From: Batrachochytrium dendrobatidis JAM81
Taxonomy: Eukaryota > Chytridiomycota > Chytridiomycetes > Rhizophydiales
Direction of reading: 5' to 3'
NCBI RefSeq assembly: GCF_000203795.2
Contig: NW_006281107.1
Span: 444,965-508,964, forward strand
DNA length: 64,000 bases
The notes beneath the pieces were generated by a model. It did not search any database, was not told the DNA's origin, and saw only the letters and a list, made by a program, of their open reading frames with translations. The translations under genes were made by a program, and so were the position numbers. Positions 14,978 to 23,369 of the stretch are shown one piece after another (positions within the stretch are counted from its first letter, which is position 1; each line of letters begins with the position of its first letter).

Positions 14978-15038
14978 TCAAATCTCCAAGTTTATCTAGA
15001 ATAAGAGTTTCCAAGTCCAGTTATAATCAAAATATAAT

Positions 15039-15284
15039 TTAATCGGTGCCTTCGGTTGTTTGCCAGGGCTGAAGTTCCAATATCCAAGCAGATGGTGGGG
15101 TAATTTGCTGGTCCATATACTCCTGGTTTTGGACGAGCCTTGTGGCGATGGAATACTGCTCTTCGTCTTCTATATCCACTTCGAATTGCACTTCTCCCTC
15201 CGATTCTGTATCCAATGCAGCATAGTCTTTTGGGTAGGTTCTGACGATATGAGCGTCTGATAGCGATGGGGCGATTTCTGCCAT
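15039..15284 (-). CDS. Small acidic hypothetical protein, 81 residues
   Basis: The ATG at 15284 starts MAEIAPSLSDAHIVRTYPK and the frame stops at 15039. The middle is strongly acidic (DTESEGEVQFEVDIEDEEQ) and the C-terminus contains two Trp. No signal peptide, membrane span or known motif. The frame continues upstream without another ATG. It lies just downstream of the polymerase remnant on the opposite strand. Codon usage looks plausible, but the short length leaves real doubt. Confidence 0.4.
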   Translation of the reverse strand: MAEIAPSLSDAHIVRTYPKDYAALDTESEGEVQFEVDIEDEEQYSIATRLVQNQEYMDQQITPPSAWILELQPWQTTEGTD

Positions 15285-15323
15285 CTTTGTTTGGGAAAGA
15301 AAAAAGGTTTCACGACATTCCAA

Positions 15324-15795
15324 AACATCCCAGTGGTGTCCGAGTATAAAAATCGCGAAAGCCTCTTATTCCCTTCTTTCATCAACTTCTAATGTGTGAC
15401 TACAACCGATTTGCTAACTGGGTCAAGAAGCAGCGAAAATGCCCTAATGCAATTTTGGAGGCAACAATCACAAATTGACATCAAATTTGTGCTCTATAAT
15501 GAAGGGGATTGACCAGTTCAAAGGGAATGCCAGCAACGACTAAGAAAACAGACTCTGAAAAGGCTAAATCATTCTTATTGAAATGCTACATGACGACATC
15601 AATGTATCGTTGTATCTACTTGTTAATAATAAAACACTTTGATTGTTTCTAATTCTGTTCTGAATGTGGATCTTCATTCTCTTTACTCTCTCTTTCTCGG
15701 AACCTGATTTAATAATAGTATTCTATAGTGTTACTTTTTATCAAATTTAAACAAATTCCAATTAATTATTTTCATTCATTAATGTATAACCATTT
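15324..15795. other. Intergenic
   Basis: No gene recognised. A short plus-strand peptide reading NRFANWVKKQRKCPNA near 15410-15450 could be a fragment, but it is too short to assign. The right 150 bases are AT-rich and form the upstream region of the SIAH-like gene. Confidence 0.3.
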
Positions 15796-16598
15796 ATGAC
15801 TGAGATTGATGTTACTTTTCGAATGAACAGTGAAAACACAACTTGTCCAATATGCTATCCAACTATTACCACACCATTAATTCAGTGTTTCAATGCGCTA
15901 CATTTTGTTTGTTTGATGTGCTTTAAGAAATGTGACAGAAAAGGTTACTGTCCCCAGTGTCAAACTAGCAGAATATTTCATAACAAGTTTTTAGAGAAAA
16001 CTGTCAAAAATCAGATGAAAGACTGCTGTCATCCGGGATGTACGTTATTGTTATTTCCTTGGGATGATGAACACAAAAATGATTGTCGTTTTAAACTATC
16101 AGTGTCGATTTTGCGATGACAAGGTATCGAAAACCTCAATCAAAGAGCATTTTAAAGAAGAATGTCAAATAACTTGGGTGACAGAAGGTGAACCAAATAA
16201 TGGTTCATCAACTATGTCAGAATACTGCCGCAATTCAAGCAAAGGCTTTCAAATACAAATGGATGCAATCAAAAAGTCATTTGTTGTTCTACGAAACGGC
16301 CAGGTGATAATATTCGAAAGGAGTGGGAGTAATTATGGAATTGAAATATTTCAATTGAATAAAGATTTCACACACAGATATTATTTACTGGATGCCAAAT
16401 GAAAGTAAGTGCTTTGACAAATACACAACTATATCAATGAAACCAAATGGTTCTGAAGGGTTGAAGTCTACTATACCTATTGAATCCATCGACTTGCTTA
16501 TTTGTTCAAGAACTAATTCTGAGGATAGAGAGCAGGATGGAGTGGATAGATTTTTTGAACTACTGGATACAAGAGTCATTGATGTTGAAGATGAATAG
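15796..16598 (+). pseudogene. SIAH-like RING/zinc-finger protein, copy 2 (two frame changes)
   Basis: The ATG at 15796 gives MTEIDVTFRMNSENTTCPIC, a RING finger (CPIC, then HFVCLMCFKKC, then YCPQC) and the first part of a SIAH-type zinc finger (CCHPGCTLLLFPWDDEHKNDC). The reading moves to the next frame near 16070 (CRFCDDKVSKTSIKEHFKEEC), where a second Cys/His finger and a beta-rich region (SFVVLRNGQVIIFERSG) follow. It moves again near 16395 to a C-terminal tail ending DTRVIDVEDE at 16598. SIAH/SINA proteins are E3 ubiquitin ligases; related genes occur in large DNA viruses and mobile elements. All zinc ligands of the RING appear present, so decay seems recent. The breaks do not coincide with obvious introns. 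Confidence 0.65.
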
Positions 16599-16645
16599 TT
16601 TACAGGAACTTCTTATCCAATGAATTATAAGATAATCTCTTTCGT

Positions 16646-16860
16646 GAGTAGTATATATTGGGCACCGAATGATACCAGTTTTTTTAACCGAAAGTTACAG
16701 CCAAATTATGTTCAAAGTTGCCCAAAACGTTAAATTATCGGAGATTTGCCAGTATGTCAAAAACCATAGAGCAGAGTACTAGTAGATTTATCTGGTTGAG
16801 ATTTCAGGAGCTTTCTGTGCGACTCAAACTCGGTGCTTTTAATGAATACCATGTCTTGAT
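16646..16860. repeat. Dispersed repeat, copy B
   Basis: Resembles copy A at 7966-8170 over about 200 bases in the same orientation. Best-kept parts are AGTAGTATA at the left end, GGCACCGAATGATACCAG followed by seven T, and TTTCAGGAGCTTTCTGTGCG near the right end. The minus strand encodes GIIRCPIYTT at the left end, and an open run containing WFLTYWQISDNLTFWATL further in, interrupted by a stop. It begins 45 bases after the SIAH copy 2 stop codon. Confidence 0.55.
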
Positions 16861-16869
16861 GATAGAGCC

Positions 16870-17516
16870 TTAAAAATTAACTTCTAGCATCTCTGGAGTA
16901 ATATTTAGTGTCTTTGCTCCATATTGTTTAATCAAATCAATTTCCTTAAAATATGTATTTTGATTACTCAAAAGTTTATCAAGTAATGTTCCTCTGTCGT
17001 GTATCGCATTCAAATCAAAGTTGAATTCAAGTATCGTTTTGAAAGTAGTTTTGGTCTTCATTGCTTCAAGAAGTATATCAAGATTGTTTTTGTCTTCCAA
17101 GTCGTTGAGAACATATTCTCGGTTGTTCATCAATGACTCTAATTTTGATATATCTTTCAGTCTCAGGGCTCCTTCAAACTCTCGTGTTTTAGTCAGTGAA
17201 TTATGTTGGAAAGCGGTAACAAATAATATCTGACACTGTTGTCATAGATTGAACCCCATTTGAAAGCAGTATTTATGGCTGATTTATCGGCGTTATTTTC
17301 AACAAAAAGCTTAACAATTGGTAAATAATCATTAATCGCAGCATCGTATAGCAAACAATAGTTGTTGTGTTTGATTAGTTGTCTGATTATAAAGGGCAAT
17401 CTTGCTCTACAAACTGAATATGAGATATTGTTCAACTTACAAAACCTGCGAATGTCTGAACAAGAATGTAGTTGTTCAATCACCATCATCCAAATGTTTG
17501 GGTTTAACTGATTCAT
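16870..17516 (-). pseudogene. Ankyrin-repeat-like protein with F-box-like N-terminus, one frameshift
   Basis: The ATG at 17516 starts MNQLNPNIWMMVIEQLHSCS, whose pattern (hydrophobic-x-x-Ile, then LHSCSDIRRFCKLN) resembles an F-box. Ankyrin-like segments follow (LLYDAAINDYLPIVKLFVEN). The frame stops at 17193, and a different frame continues from about 17220 to 16870 with LRLKDISKLESLMNN and IHDRGTLLDKLLSNQ. One frame change therefore splits a protein of about 210 residues. F-box/ankyrin proteins are common in large DNA viruses and in fungi. Assignment rests on pattern only. Confidence 0.45.
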
Positions 17517-17619
17517 ATAATCTAGCCAAACAAAATAATTATTTCTAATTCAACTTAGTAGCCAACCCAATATCTCGTCTTATTGACAAACTTTTTATCT
17601 AGAGATATTGTAAACCACA

Positions 17620-18332
17620 ATGAATCAACTCACCATATCCTATCAACTATCAACTATCAGAACAAGAACTTGAATGTAGCGTCTGTTATACTCCAATTTT
17701 CTCTCCTATTTACTCGTGTTGCTCTTGCTTTACACTATATTTATGCCGAGATTGTAATGTAAAAACAGACAAGTGTCCATCGTGCCGTTCAAATACTAAC
17801 TACCATTGTAAACAACTAGAACAGCTTATTACATGGTCATTGTGCGACAACAATGGTTGTGATGCTCGTCTTTTACCATGGGCTGTTGAATCTCATCTGG
17901 AAAACTGTGAATATTCCCTAGCACCGTGTGTTTTCTGTAACGAATCAACAACATCATTCTCTTCTCATATAAAAGATTGCGGTGAATGTGGATGGATTGA
18001 AAAGAATTCCAACGAAACAACTGGTTCACCAAGTTCTCTTGTACACTTTCAATTGACACGTTCACTTTGAGAGATTACTATCAACCTTCAAGATTGGAAC
18101 GAGAACTTTGCCATTGTTCTGCCAAAAGCTATAATCATCATATCGAAAGAAAAGACTGTCGGGGTATTGAGTAAAGATACCAGAGACATTTACTGTAGAA
18201 CAAGTTGAAAGAGAGCGTCCAATGACAAATGTACAACGTCGAAATAAGAGAGAATTAGACGAACTGGAAAGAATTCGAGAACCTGAGAGCAAGAAACAAA
18301 AGGTATTTCAAGGAACTTATTTTCTAGAGTAA
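17620..18332 (+). pseudogene. SIAH-like RING/zinc-finger protein, copy 3 (broken)
   Basis: The ATG at 17620 goes out of frame inside a short tandem repeat. The next frame, which has no ATG of its own, carries ECSVCYTPIFSPIY, CRDCNVKTDKCPSC (RING), CDNNGCDARLLPWAVESHLENC (SIAH finger) and a second finger CVFCNESTTSFSSHIKDC. A TGA at 18068-18070 interrupts it. The same frame then continues with beta-rich sequence (NFAIVLPKAIIIISKEKTVG) to a stop near 18206, and a further frame gives a basic tail ending at 18332 (NKRELDELERIREPESKKQK). The paralogue at 15796-16598 has the same order of parts. At least two frame changes and one nonsense codon make this a pseudogene. Confidence 0.6.
17641..17659. 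repeat. 7-bp tandem repeat at start of SIAH copy 3
   Basis: TATCAAC occurs twice and then TATCA, just after the ATG at 17620. The RING frame and the ATG frame disagree exactly across this repeat, so loss or gain of one 7-base unit would change the reading frame. Confidence 0.7.
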
Positions 18333-18338
18333 TAGTAA

Positions 18339-18560
18339 ATGGCAATGTGTTCAATCAAGAATTACAGCGACTATTTACAATGCGTCAAGAATTGGGATTC
18401 CTATTCTACTGAACAACAAGAACAACTAAAGAAGTGGTACAGAGATTATTACTCTCAAAACAAGGAATCTGAAAGACAGAGATACCGAACTTATTATGCT
18501 CTACATTCAGTTACCGAAAGAGAAAGATTAAACAAGTATAAAAAGCGAAAAAAGGGCTAA
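18339..18560 (+). CDS. Small basic Tyr-rich protein, 73 residues
   Basis: The ATG at 18339 opens MAMCSIKNYSDYLQCVKNWD and stops at 18560. The C-terminal two thirds repeat the pattern YY...N.E..R.R..YY and end KYKKRKKG, giving a highly basic helix-prone protein. Similar short Tyr/Arg/Lys-rich proteins occur in large DNA viruses and mobile elements, often as nucleic-acid binders. No specific family was recognised. It starts 6 bases after the SIAH copy 3 stop and is convergent with companion copy 2. Confidence 0.45.
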   Translation: MAMCSIKNYSDYLQCVKNWDSYSTEQQEQLKKWYRDYYSQNKESERQRYRTYYALHSVTERERLNKYKKRKKG

Positions 18561-18573
18561 AAATAGTTAATTG

Positions 18574-18603
18574 TTTACATGTGTAAACAATTACACATGT
18601 AAA
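18574..18603. terminator. 13-bp perfect inverted repeat between convergent genes
   Basis: TTTACATGTGTAA (18574-18586) is followed by the loop ACAA and its exact reverse complement (18591-18603). It lies between the stop codons of the small basic protein and the convergent companion gene. The position fits a bidirectional 3'-end element, although eukaryotic genes do not normally need hairpin terminators. It could instead be a protein-binding site or element scar. Confidence 0.5.
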
Positions 18604-18628
18604 TCAAAGCTTAAAATGACGCACTTTA

Positions 18629-19241
18629 TTAACATTTCCCTATCCAGAATAAAGGCAAAGTACAATCATCTTGTGATAATTCATTCGCTTCTTCTGATTC
18701 CAACCACGTTTTGTACACAACATTCTTGTTCCTCAAGGTCGTCCAATTGAGTCCTGAATACAGAAACATTGGATAATTTGTAACAAAAGTATAGTAGTTT
18801 GAGTATAGATGGAGCATGGCAATATCCCAACTGAATTCTAGCTTACAGAAGCTGTAGAAATCATCTGATTTGTCGTACGTGTCTCGCAAATCAATCAAAT
18901 CTTGACCAATATGCCTTCTATAGAACAATTTCTTGAGATTAGAGATTGATTTGTCAGTTAGAGCCAAGAGATGCTCTTTGATTCTTAGCTTTAGTATTTC
19001 CTGGTTATCAGTATGAAATAAAGTCAGTAATTTCATCCTGTCTCAGTGTATCTCTGACATGTTTTCCTGCCTTTTCTAATTCTCTGACTGTCACTTGCTT
19101 AGTTTGGTTGGTCGATGACTTTTCAATAGCAGCCAAGAATGACTTTACAAACTGCCCATTGATTGATTTTAGTTGTTGGTTTAGTTCATATTCAGAAAGA
19201 GCAGCACATTCTCTAATCCAATTTTTTAGTTGTTTAGTCAT
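18629..19241 (-). pseudogene. CRN-linked companion gene, copy 2 (one frame break)
   Basis: The ATG at 19241 starts MTKQLKNWIRECAALSEYEL and stays open to a stop at 19008. The next frame, overlapping from 19036, runs to 18629 and contains YPMFLYSGLNWTTLRNKN. Both ends match copy 1 at 9889-10614. Joined length would be near 200 residues, with no signal peptide, membrane span or recognised motif. The break falls at roughly the same place in both copies, which may mean real recoding rather than chance decay. The start codon is 39 bases from the divergent NTPase-SAM gene. Confidence 0.5.
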
Positions 19242-19280
19242 TTGTGGGCGTTTTCAAGGACTCTTTTTCTTTCTTGAAAA
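19242..19280. promoter_or_regulatory. 39-bp divergent promoter of companion/NTPase pair
   Basis: These 39 bases separate the divergent ATG codons and hold a polypyrimidine run (ctctttttctttctt) before the plus-strand ATG. Such a short spacer implies a shared promoter or very short leaders. Confidence 0.4.
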
Positions 19281-21470
19281 ATGACTTTTGTACTCCAAGA
19301 ACTTGACGAAGGACAGTTTCTTTCTCCTGCTATTCAAACCGATGCTATTATTCAGCTCACAAATTATATGACAAGGTATTTCAAAGGGAGCAAGAGAACT
19401 GCTGACGACAAACCAACTTGTGCCGTTTGTTTTGATATGTCTGGTACCGGCAAGACTACAACTATTCTAGAGGCTTCAAAGCATTCTGGTAGTATCAGAG
19501 CACCTATCAGTCTCATTGACGATGTGCTGTTCAAACCTTTACTTGATTCTTGTAAGAATATGGGTGAGAAGCAAGACCCTCCCTTGGAGTTACAAGACTC
19601 AATTTCATACTCAAACATTGAAAAGTATTTTGGAAAGAGATTTCAGACTGTACTTGCTCAACTCTTTGAAGGAATCATTGAACAACTGAACAGTATTGAA
19701 CTAGAAGCTACTGTAATTGAAATTACGATACCAGACTACATCTCTCCTGCAAAAACTGATTTTCCTCTTGTAAAAGAAAGTTTATCTGATTCCTACAAGA
19801 AGTTACTAGCTACTATCGAAAGTTTGGACCGTTTGCTCGTTATCCACTTGGATGATTGCCAAAAGTTCTTTTGCGGATTGACTGAAACCGTCAAGGTTGA
19901 TAGGCAAAAATCAGTCAAAGTGGATGAAATTATGGGATTCGCTCTAAGATTATTCTCAAGTCAAGTCTCTAGTCTTAAAAAATCTCGCAATATCCTTTGG
20001 GTTTTTTCAGGCACAAGACCAAATCTTGGTTTGGAAATGAAAGTTGCCAGTATGTTTTGGAATCCCTTTGATATATCAAAGTATCTATGCGATTTCAATA
20101 TCGATAACGTATACAAGATAATCCAGTCTTATTTTCTCGTCGATGGTTCACTTCCCCTGTTTAAAGACAAGTTGGAACAATTATGTGGGCCACCGAAACT
20201 TGTTTCTTTCTTCATACAATCTAGCGTAGAATTTAGCCTTGAATCTATTGAAGGACTTATTGGTCACTGGGAAGAAATTGAACGTGGTGCTATTATCATC
20301 TATCGTGAACAAATCAAAGGAACCATCGACTCATTTGGTCTAGCGTCAGATGATTTGGAACATTATACCCGAAATCTTTGCTTGTTACACACTCATTTGT
20401 TTATCAATTGCCCCGAAGGATATCTCAAGTTTGAAAAACTACCTTCCAGCTGGCTGCCATTTATTGAAGCGGGTTTGATTCGTGTTCGACCTGAAAGTGC
20501 TAGTAGATTCGGAAAAAGGATTTCGGGGTGGTATGTGTATCCTCCAAATCGGTTTCTTGTCAAAATATTCAATGATTTTGTACATTGGTTTTGCTGGGAA
20601 AATATCCAGGACTTGGTAGCAAACATTAAGGCTTCATCTACAACTACAACTCTCAAGGGAAAGGTTTTCGAATATTTGTTTGCTTTGGAGCTTCTCGCTA
20701 CATCTGATTCTAAACTTTGGATACAACTGGGCGAAAAGATGAAAATACAGCCAAGATTGGATTGGAAGCCAAGTATCAAAATGATGAGAGAAGTCACCGC
20801 TGATTTGAATCAAAATGACGTCTATGTTATGACGGACCCTGACTACAATAAATCTAAAACAGATATATTATTCTTTGCTAATCGAATGGATTCAAAGGAA
20901 CCAGTGCGTGTTCTATGTCAATTAACAACACAAGTTGATGATTCGACATTTAAAGCAAAGACCTCGTTTCTTGCCATGTTTGGGCTTGTTGATGATGGAC
21001 TTGCTGATTATCGGTTATATCTTGCGCCCAAGTCAACAGTTGCTTTGTCACAAGATCACGAACAACAGTTCTCGTCAAATAATTGTTTTTGGATTGATTC
21101 ATCGAGTTTTGGTTCAATGTTGAAGTTTTCGTGGGATTTATGCGACCCTACAAAGACGGAACAGTCTTTGACTGAATTGATGAATTTTGCTGCGTCTCTT
21201 GATGACAATACTACTGCCAGGAACATTGCCAACTTTATTCCTAATTCAAAGAGGCGCAAGAGAGGATTCAAGTCGATGGATGATTTCTACAAGGCTTTGA
21301 AAGATTACGGCAAAAAGGACCAGCAAATTGAGAAAATCAAGCATGTATTTGTTGAGCAAGAAATTGATGTGATGGAACTCACCACTCTGACTGATGCGAA
21401 ACTCAAAGAAGATGGATTAACTCAACGTGGTTTAAGAGAAGCTGTGCTGGCAGTAATTGAAAATGTTTGA
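19281..21470 (+). CDS. CRN-type P-loop NTPase with REase-like region and SAM domain
   Basis: An intact, intronless 729-residue frame. Walker A is SGTGKTT at residues 54-60, Walker B is LLVIHLDD at about 185-192, and a WVFSGTRPN block follows near 242, as in the NTPases linked to CRN effectors. From about residue 457 (LKGKVFEYLFALELL) through KTDILFF (about 526) to LCQLTTQ (about 546), the order fits a restriction-endonuclease-like fold, with Gln where a catalytic Lys would be, so it may be inactive. Residues 666-729 form a clear SAM domain (FVEQEIDVMELTTLTDAKLK). The typical CRN header is absent, so secretion is not supported. Known relatives pair NTPase and nuclease modules. The SAM domain suggests oligomer formation. 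It is the best-kept gene of the island. Confidence 0.75.
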   Translation: MTFVLQELDEGQFLSPAIQTDAIIQLTNYMTRYFKGSKRTADDKPTCAVCFDMSGTGKTTTILEASKHSGSIRAPISLIDDVLFKPLLDSCKNMGEKQDPPLELQDSISYSNIEKYFGKRFQTVLAQLFEGIIEQLNSIELEATVIEITIPDYISPAKTDFPLVKESLSDSYKKLLATIESLDRLLVIHLDDCQKFFCGLTETVKVDRQKSVKVDEIMGFALRLFSSQVSSLKKSRNILWVFSGTRPNLGLEMKVASMFWNPFDISKYLCDFNIDNVYKIIQSYFLVDGSLPLFKDKLEQLCGPPKLVSFFIQSSVEFSLESIEGLIGHWEEIERGAIIIYREQIKGTIDSFGLASDDLEHYTRNLCLLHTHLFINCPEGYLKFEKLPSSWLPFIEAGLIRVRPESASRFGKRISGWYVYPPNRFLVKIFNDFVHWFCWENIQDLVANIKASSTTTTLKGKVFEYLFALELLATSDSKLWIQLGEKMKIQPRLDWKPSIKMMREVTADLNQNDVYVMTDPDYNKSKTDILFFANRMDSKEPVRVLCQLTTQVDDSTFKAKTSFLAMFGLVDDGLADYRLYLAPKSTVALSQDHEQQFSSNNCFWIDSSSFGSMLKFSWDLCDPTKTEQSLTELMNFAASLDDNTTARNIANFIPNSKRRKRGFKSMDDFYKALKDYGKKDQQIEKIKHVFVEQEIDVMELTTLTDAKLKEDGLTQRGLREAVLAVIENV

Positions 21471-21626
21471 ATTGAAATAAAGTTAAAACCAAAAACCTAA
21501 AACTAATGCTTATTCGTTCAAAAAAGATTGATTCTGGGTTTATTCTATTAATCTAGTTCATTAGCGTCACGGTAAGTCTCCCAATCATCATATCCCCCAT
21601 ATATTCCGTTTTGAGACCAAGAGTCA

Positions 21627-21860
21627 TCAGATATCCCATTGCTGTTCTTCTTCACTATCGTAAAGATAGTCATTCATTCCTAAATCACTTCTAATATTAT
21701 CTTCCTCTTCCTCTTTAATTATTGACCTTAAATCACTGTTCATCAGTAAATCCATAATTTTGGTGGCAATTTCATACTTTGGATCATATAAAGAACACTC
21801 GATAGATTTTACTAAGAGATATAGGCTAAAATACCAGGTATCATTCGGTGCCCCATCCAT
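21627..21860 (-). CDS. Small acidic ORF, 77 residues
   Basis: The ATG at 21860 opens MDGAPNDTWYFSLYLLVKSI and the frame stops at 21627, with an acidic middle and end (IIKEEEEDNIRSD, DSEEEQQWDI). The first codons overlap repeat copy C, whose opposite strand encodes GIIRCPIHTT, so one of the two frames is probably not real. No family was recognised. Confidence 0.3.
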   Translation of the reverse strand: MDGAPNDTWYFSLYLLVKSIECSLYDPKYEIATKIMDLLMNSDLRSIIKEEEEDNIRSDLGMNDYLYDSEEEQQWDI

Positions 21861-21862
21861 AC
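21828..21862. repeat. Dispersed repeat, copy C (short, inverted)
   Basis: About 33 bases match the left end of copies A and B in the opposite orientation, around GGTATCATTCGGTGCCCC on the plus strand. Similarity stops at the right side of that block, so only the conserved core is present. Confidence 0.5.
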
Positions 21863-22109
21863 TACTGACGTTTTAAAAATAAGCAAGTCACTAAAAATAC
21901 ACTGACCAAGACATGCTAATGGAATGCGATTGTTTATTGTAATCGTCATGTTTAAAGCGCATAAACTCGAATTTGTCATGAGGCAAATAGTAACCAATTG
22001 TTTGTTTCAAAATGCGTAATGAGAACATTATTTTGAACGCGCGTGGCAATCAGTCTATTGACAAGGATATGGAAGCGGAACCAAACAAAAGTCGAAACAA
22101 TGCAACAGC

Positions 22110-22832
22110 TTAGAACACAGCGAGACTAGCTGTAAGTAATATGACAGCTGTGAAGGTTGACGCAGATGGTTTCCATGAGTATGCTAGTGAAGTGAGTGTA
22201 TTGGCAGGAGGTGAAGAAGAGTTTGAATTACTAGTGTCGGATTTGACTGCTGAGGATTCGGCAGGTGGTGCAGATGATGCAGATGTTGCAGACGGCCCAG
22301 CTGGACCCGCAGGTGGAGAACCAGCTGGTTCATCATCTTCATCACACTCAAACTCGCCCATGACTTCTTCGCAGTCCATATCGGTAAAGTCGGTCTCTTC
22401 CCAGCAGTCGAACAGACTCAAATCAATCTTTTCCATTTCGGTCACTTCACAATCCCAGTGGTCGGCTGGAAACTCGACAACTTCTTCGCAGTCCCATTGT
22501 GAAGGATCAGTCATTCCGTGTTTTTCAGAAGACATCATAGCTGGCTTGAGCAGCTGTAAGGCTTCGGAGGGAATAGCCATTGGCATTTCCATAACAGCAG
22601 TGACTGCAGGCATCAAGTCACCATAGTATGGTTTTTCAGAAGACTCGTATGGTGCATCTGACTCGGTTCCAGTAGGATTAGGAACCAGTTCGCTCTGTGG
22701 TAGACTAGTATCGTCGTAACTGTCGTCTCCAGAGCGACGAGCAAGGAACTGTGTTGACGGTGTACCAGAAACACCAGACGATGCGATGATAAGCGATAAT
22801 ACAAGCGTTGATATAACACTATGTTGATACAT
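22110..22832 (-). CDS. Predicted GPI-anchored secreted protein with Trp/Asp-Cys repeats
   Basis: An intact 240-residue frame. The N-terminus (HSVISTLVLSLIIASSGVSG) is a good signal peptide, followed by a LARRS basic site. The middle is acidic and contains repeated aromatic/Asp-Cys blocks: QWDCEEVVEF, HWDCEVTEME, LFDCWEETDF, DMDCEEVMGEFECDEDDE. A Pro/Ser/Ala-rich stalk follows, and the C-terminus ends in a hydrophobic tail (STFTAVILLTASLAVF) typical of GPI-anchor signals. I know no family with this repeat. The spaced Cys and acidic residues suggest a metal-binding or disulfide-linked wall protein, but that is inference. Confidence 0.7.
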   Translation of the reverse strand: MYQHSVISTLVLSLIIASSGVSGTPSTQFLARRSGDDSYDDTSLPQSELVPNPTGTESDAPYESSEKPYYGDLMPAVTAVMEMPMAIPSEALQLLKPAMMSSEKHGMTDPSQWDCEEVVEFPADHWDCEVTEMEKIDLSLFDCWEETDFTDMDCEEVMGEFECDEDDEPAGSPPAGPAGPSATSASSAPPAESSAVKSDTSNSNSSSPPANTLTSLAYSWKPSASTFTAVILLTASLAVF

Positions 22833-23369
22833 TTAGAATAGTAGGAGATATACTAGAGTAGTTTAAAGGAAGCGTATGTAGAATAGCTAATACAGACTTG
22901 GTGAATACTAAAATAATACAAGCAATAAATTCAAGACTAGGTACAAGACGGAACTATGTGGTGGTGGCAGGAAGTAATTTACAGCCGTGGAAAAAAGCTT
23001 GTTTTTGTATTCGATAGTGGCTCACTTGATAGAATAATGAGTACTGACGAAACACGCTGGCGGAATTGGTGCCGCGCATCTTGTTTTAGTGTGGCGTCAA
23101 CGCGTCAGTCATGCCTCGTTACAATGCGTTCCTTTTGTTTGAAACTTGTAATTAGCCGCTGACTTGACTCGTAACCAACTCTCTTATTTGCTAAAGTCCA
23201 AATGCAGTGTTAATTGCTGTAATAAATTTAATGTTTAAATCACTCTGCTCTGTTTGGTAGTCGCAAACCTTGGACTCCATAAAACTACTGTAAACAATAA
23301 CGAATTCAAATTCTTGTAAACCCATTTAATCTGTATAAAGGTTTCTTGCTATACTCAATTGATATTCTA
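22833..23369. other. Intergenic, 5' region of secreted-protein gene
   Basis: No gene, RNA or repeat recognised. It holds the promoter of the minus-strand secreted protein and the 3' flank of the GPCR gene. Confidence 0.35.

Noticed and set aside
7966..21862. Calling the repeat copies A and C true terminal inverted repeats of one 14-kb element
   Set aside because: Only about 33 bases are shared with copy C, the match is partly coding, and no target-site duplication was found.
22141..22626. 161-residue plus-strand ORF rich in Ser, Ala and Gly
   Set aside because: It is the antisense shadow of the secreted protein gene, whose minus-strand frame has a signal peptide, Cys repeats and GPI tail.
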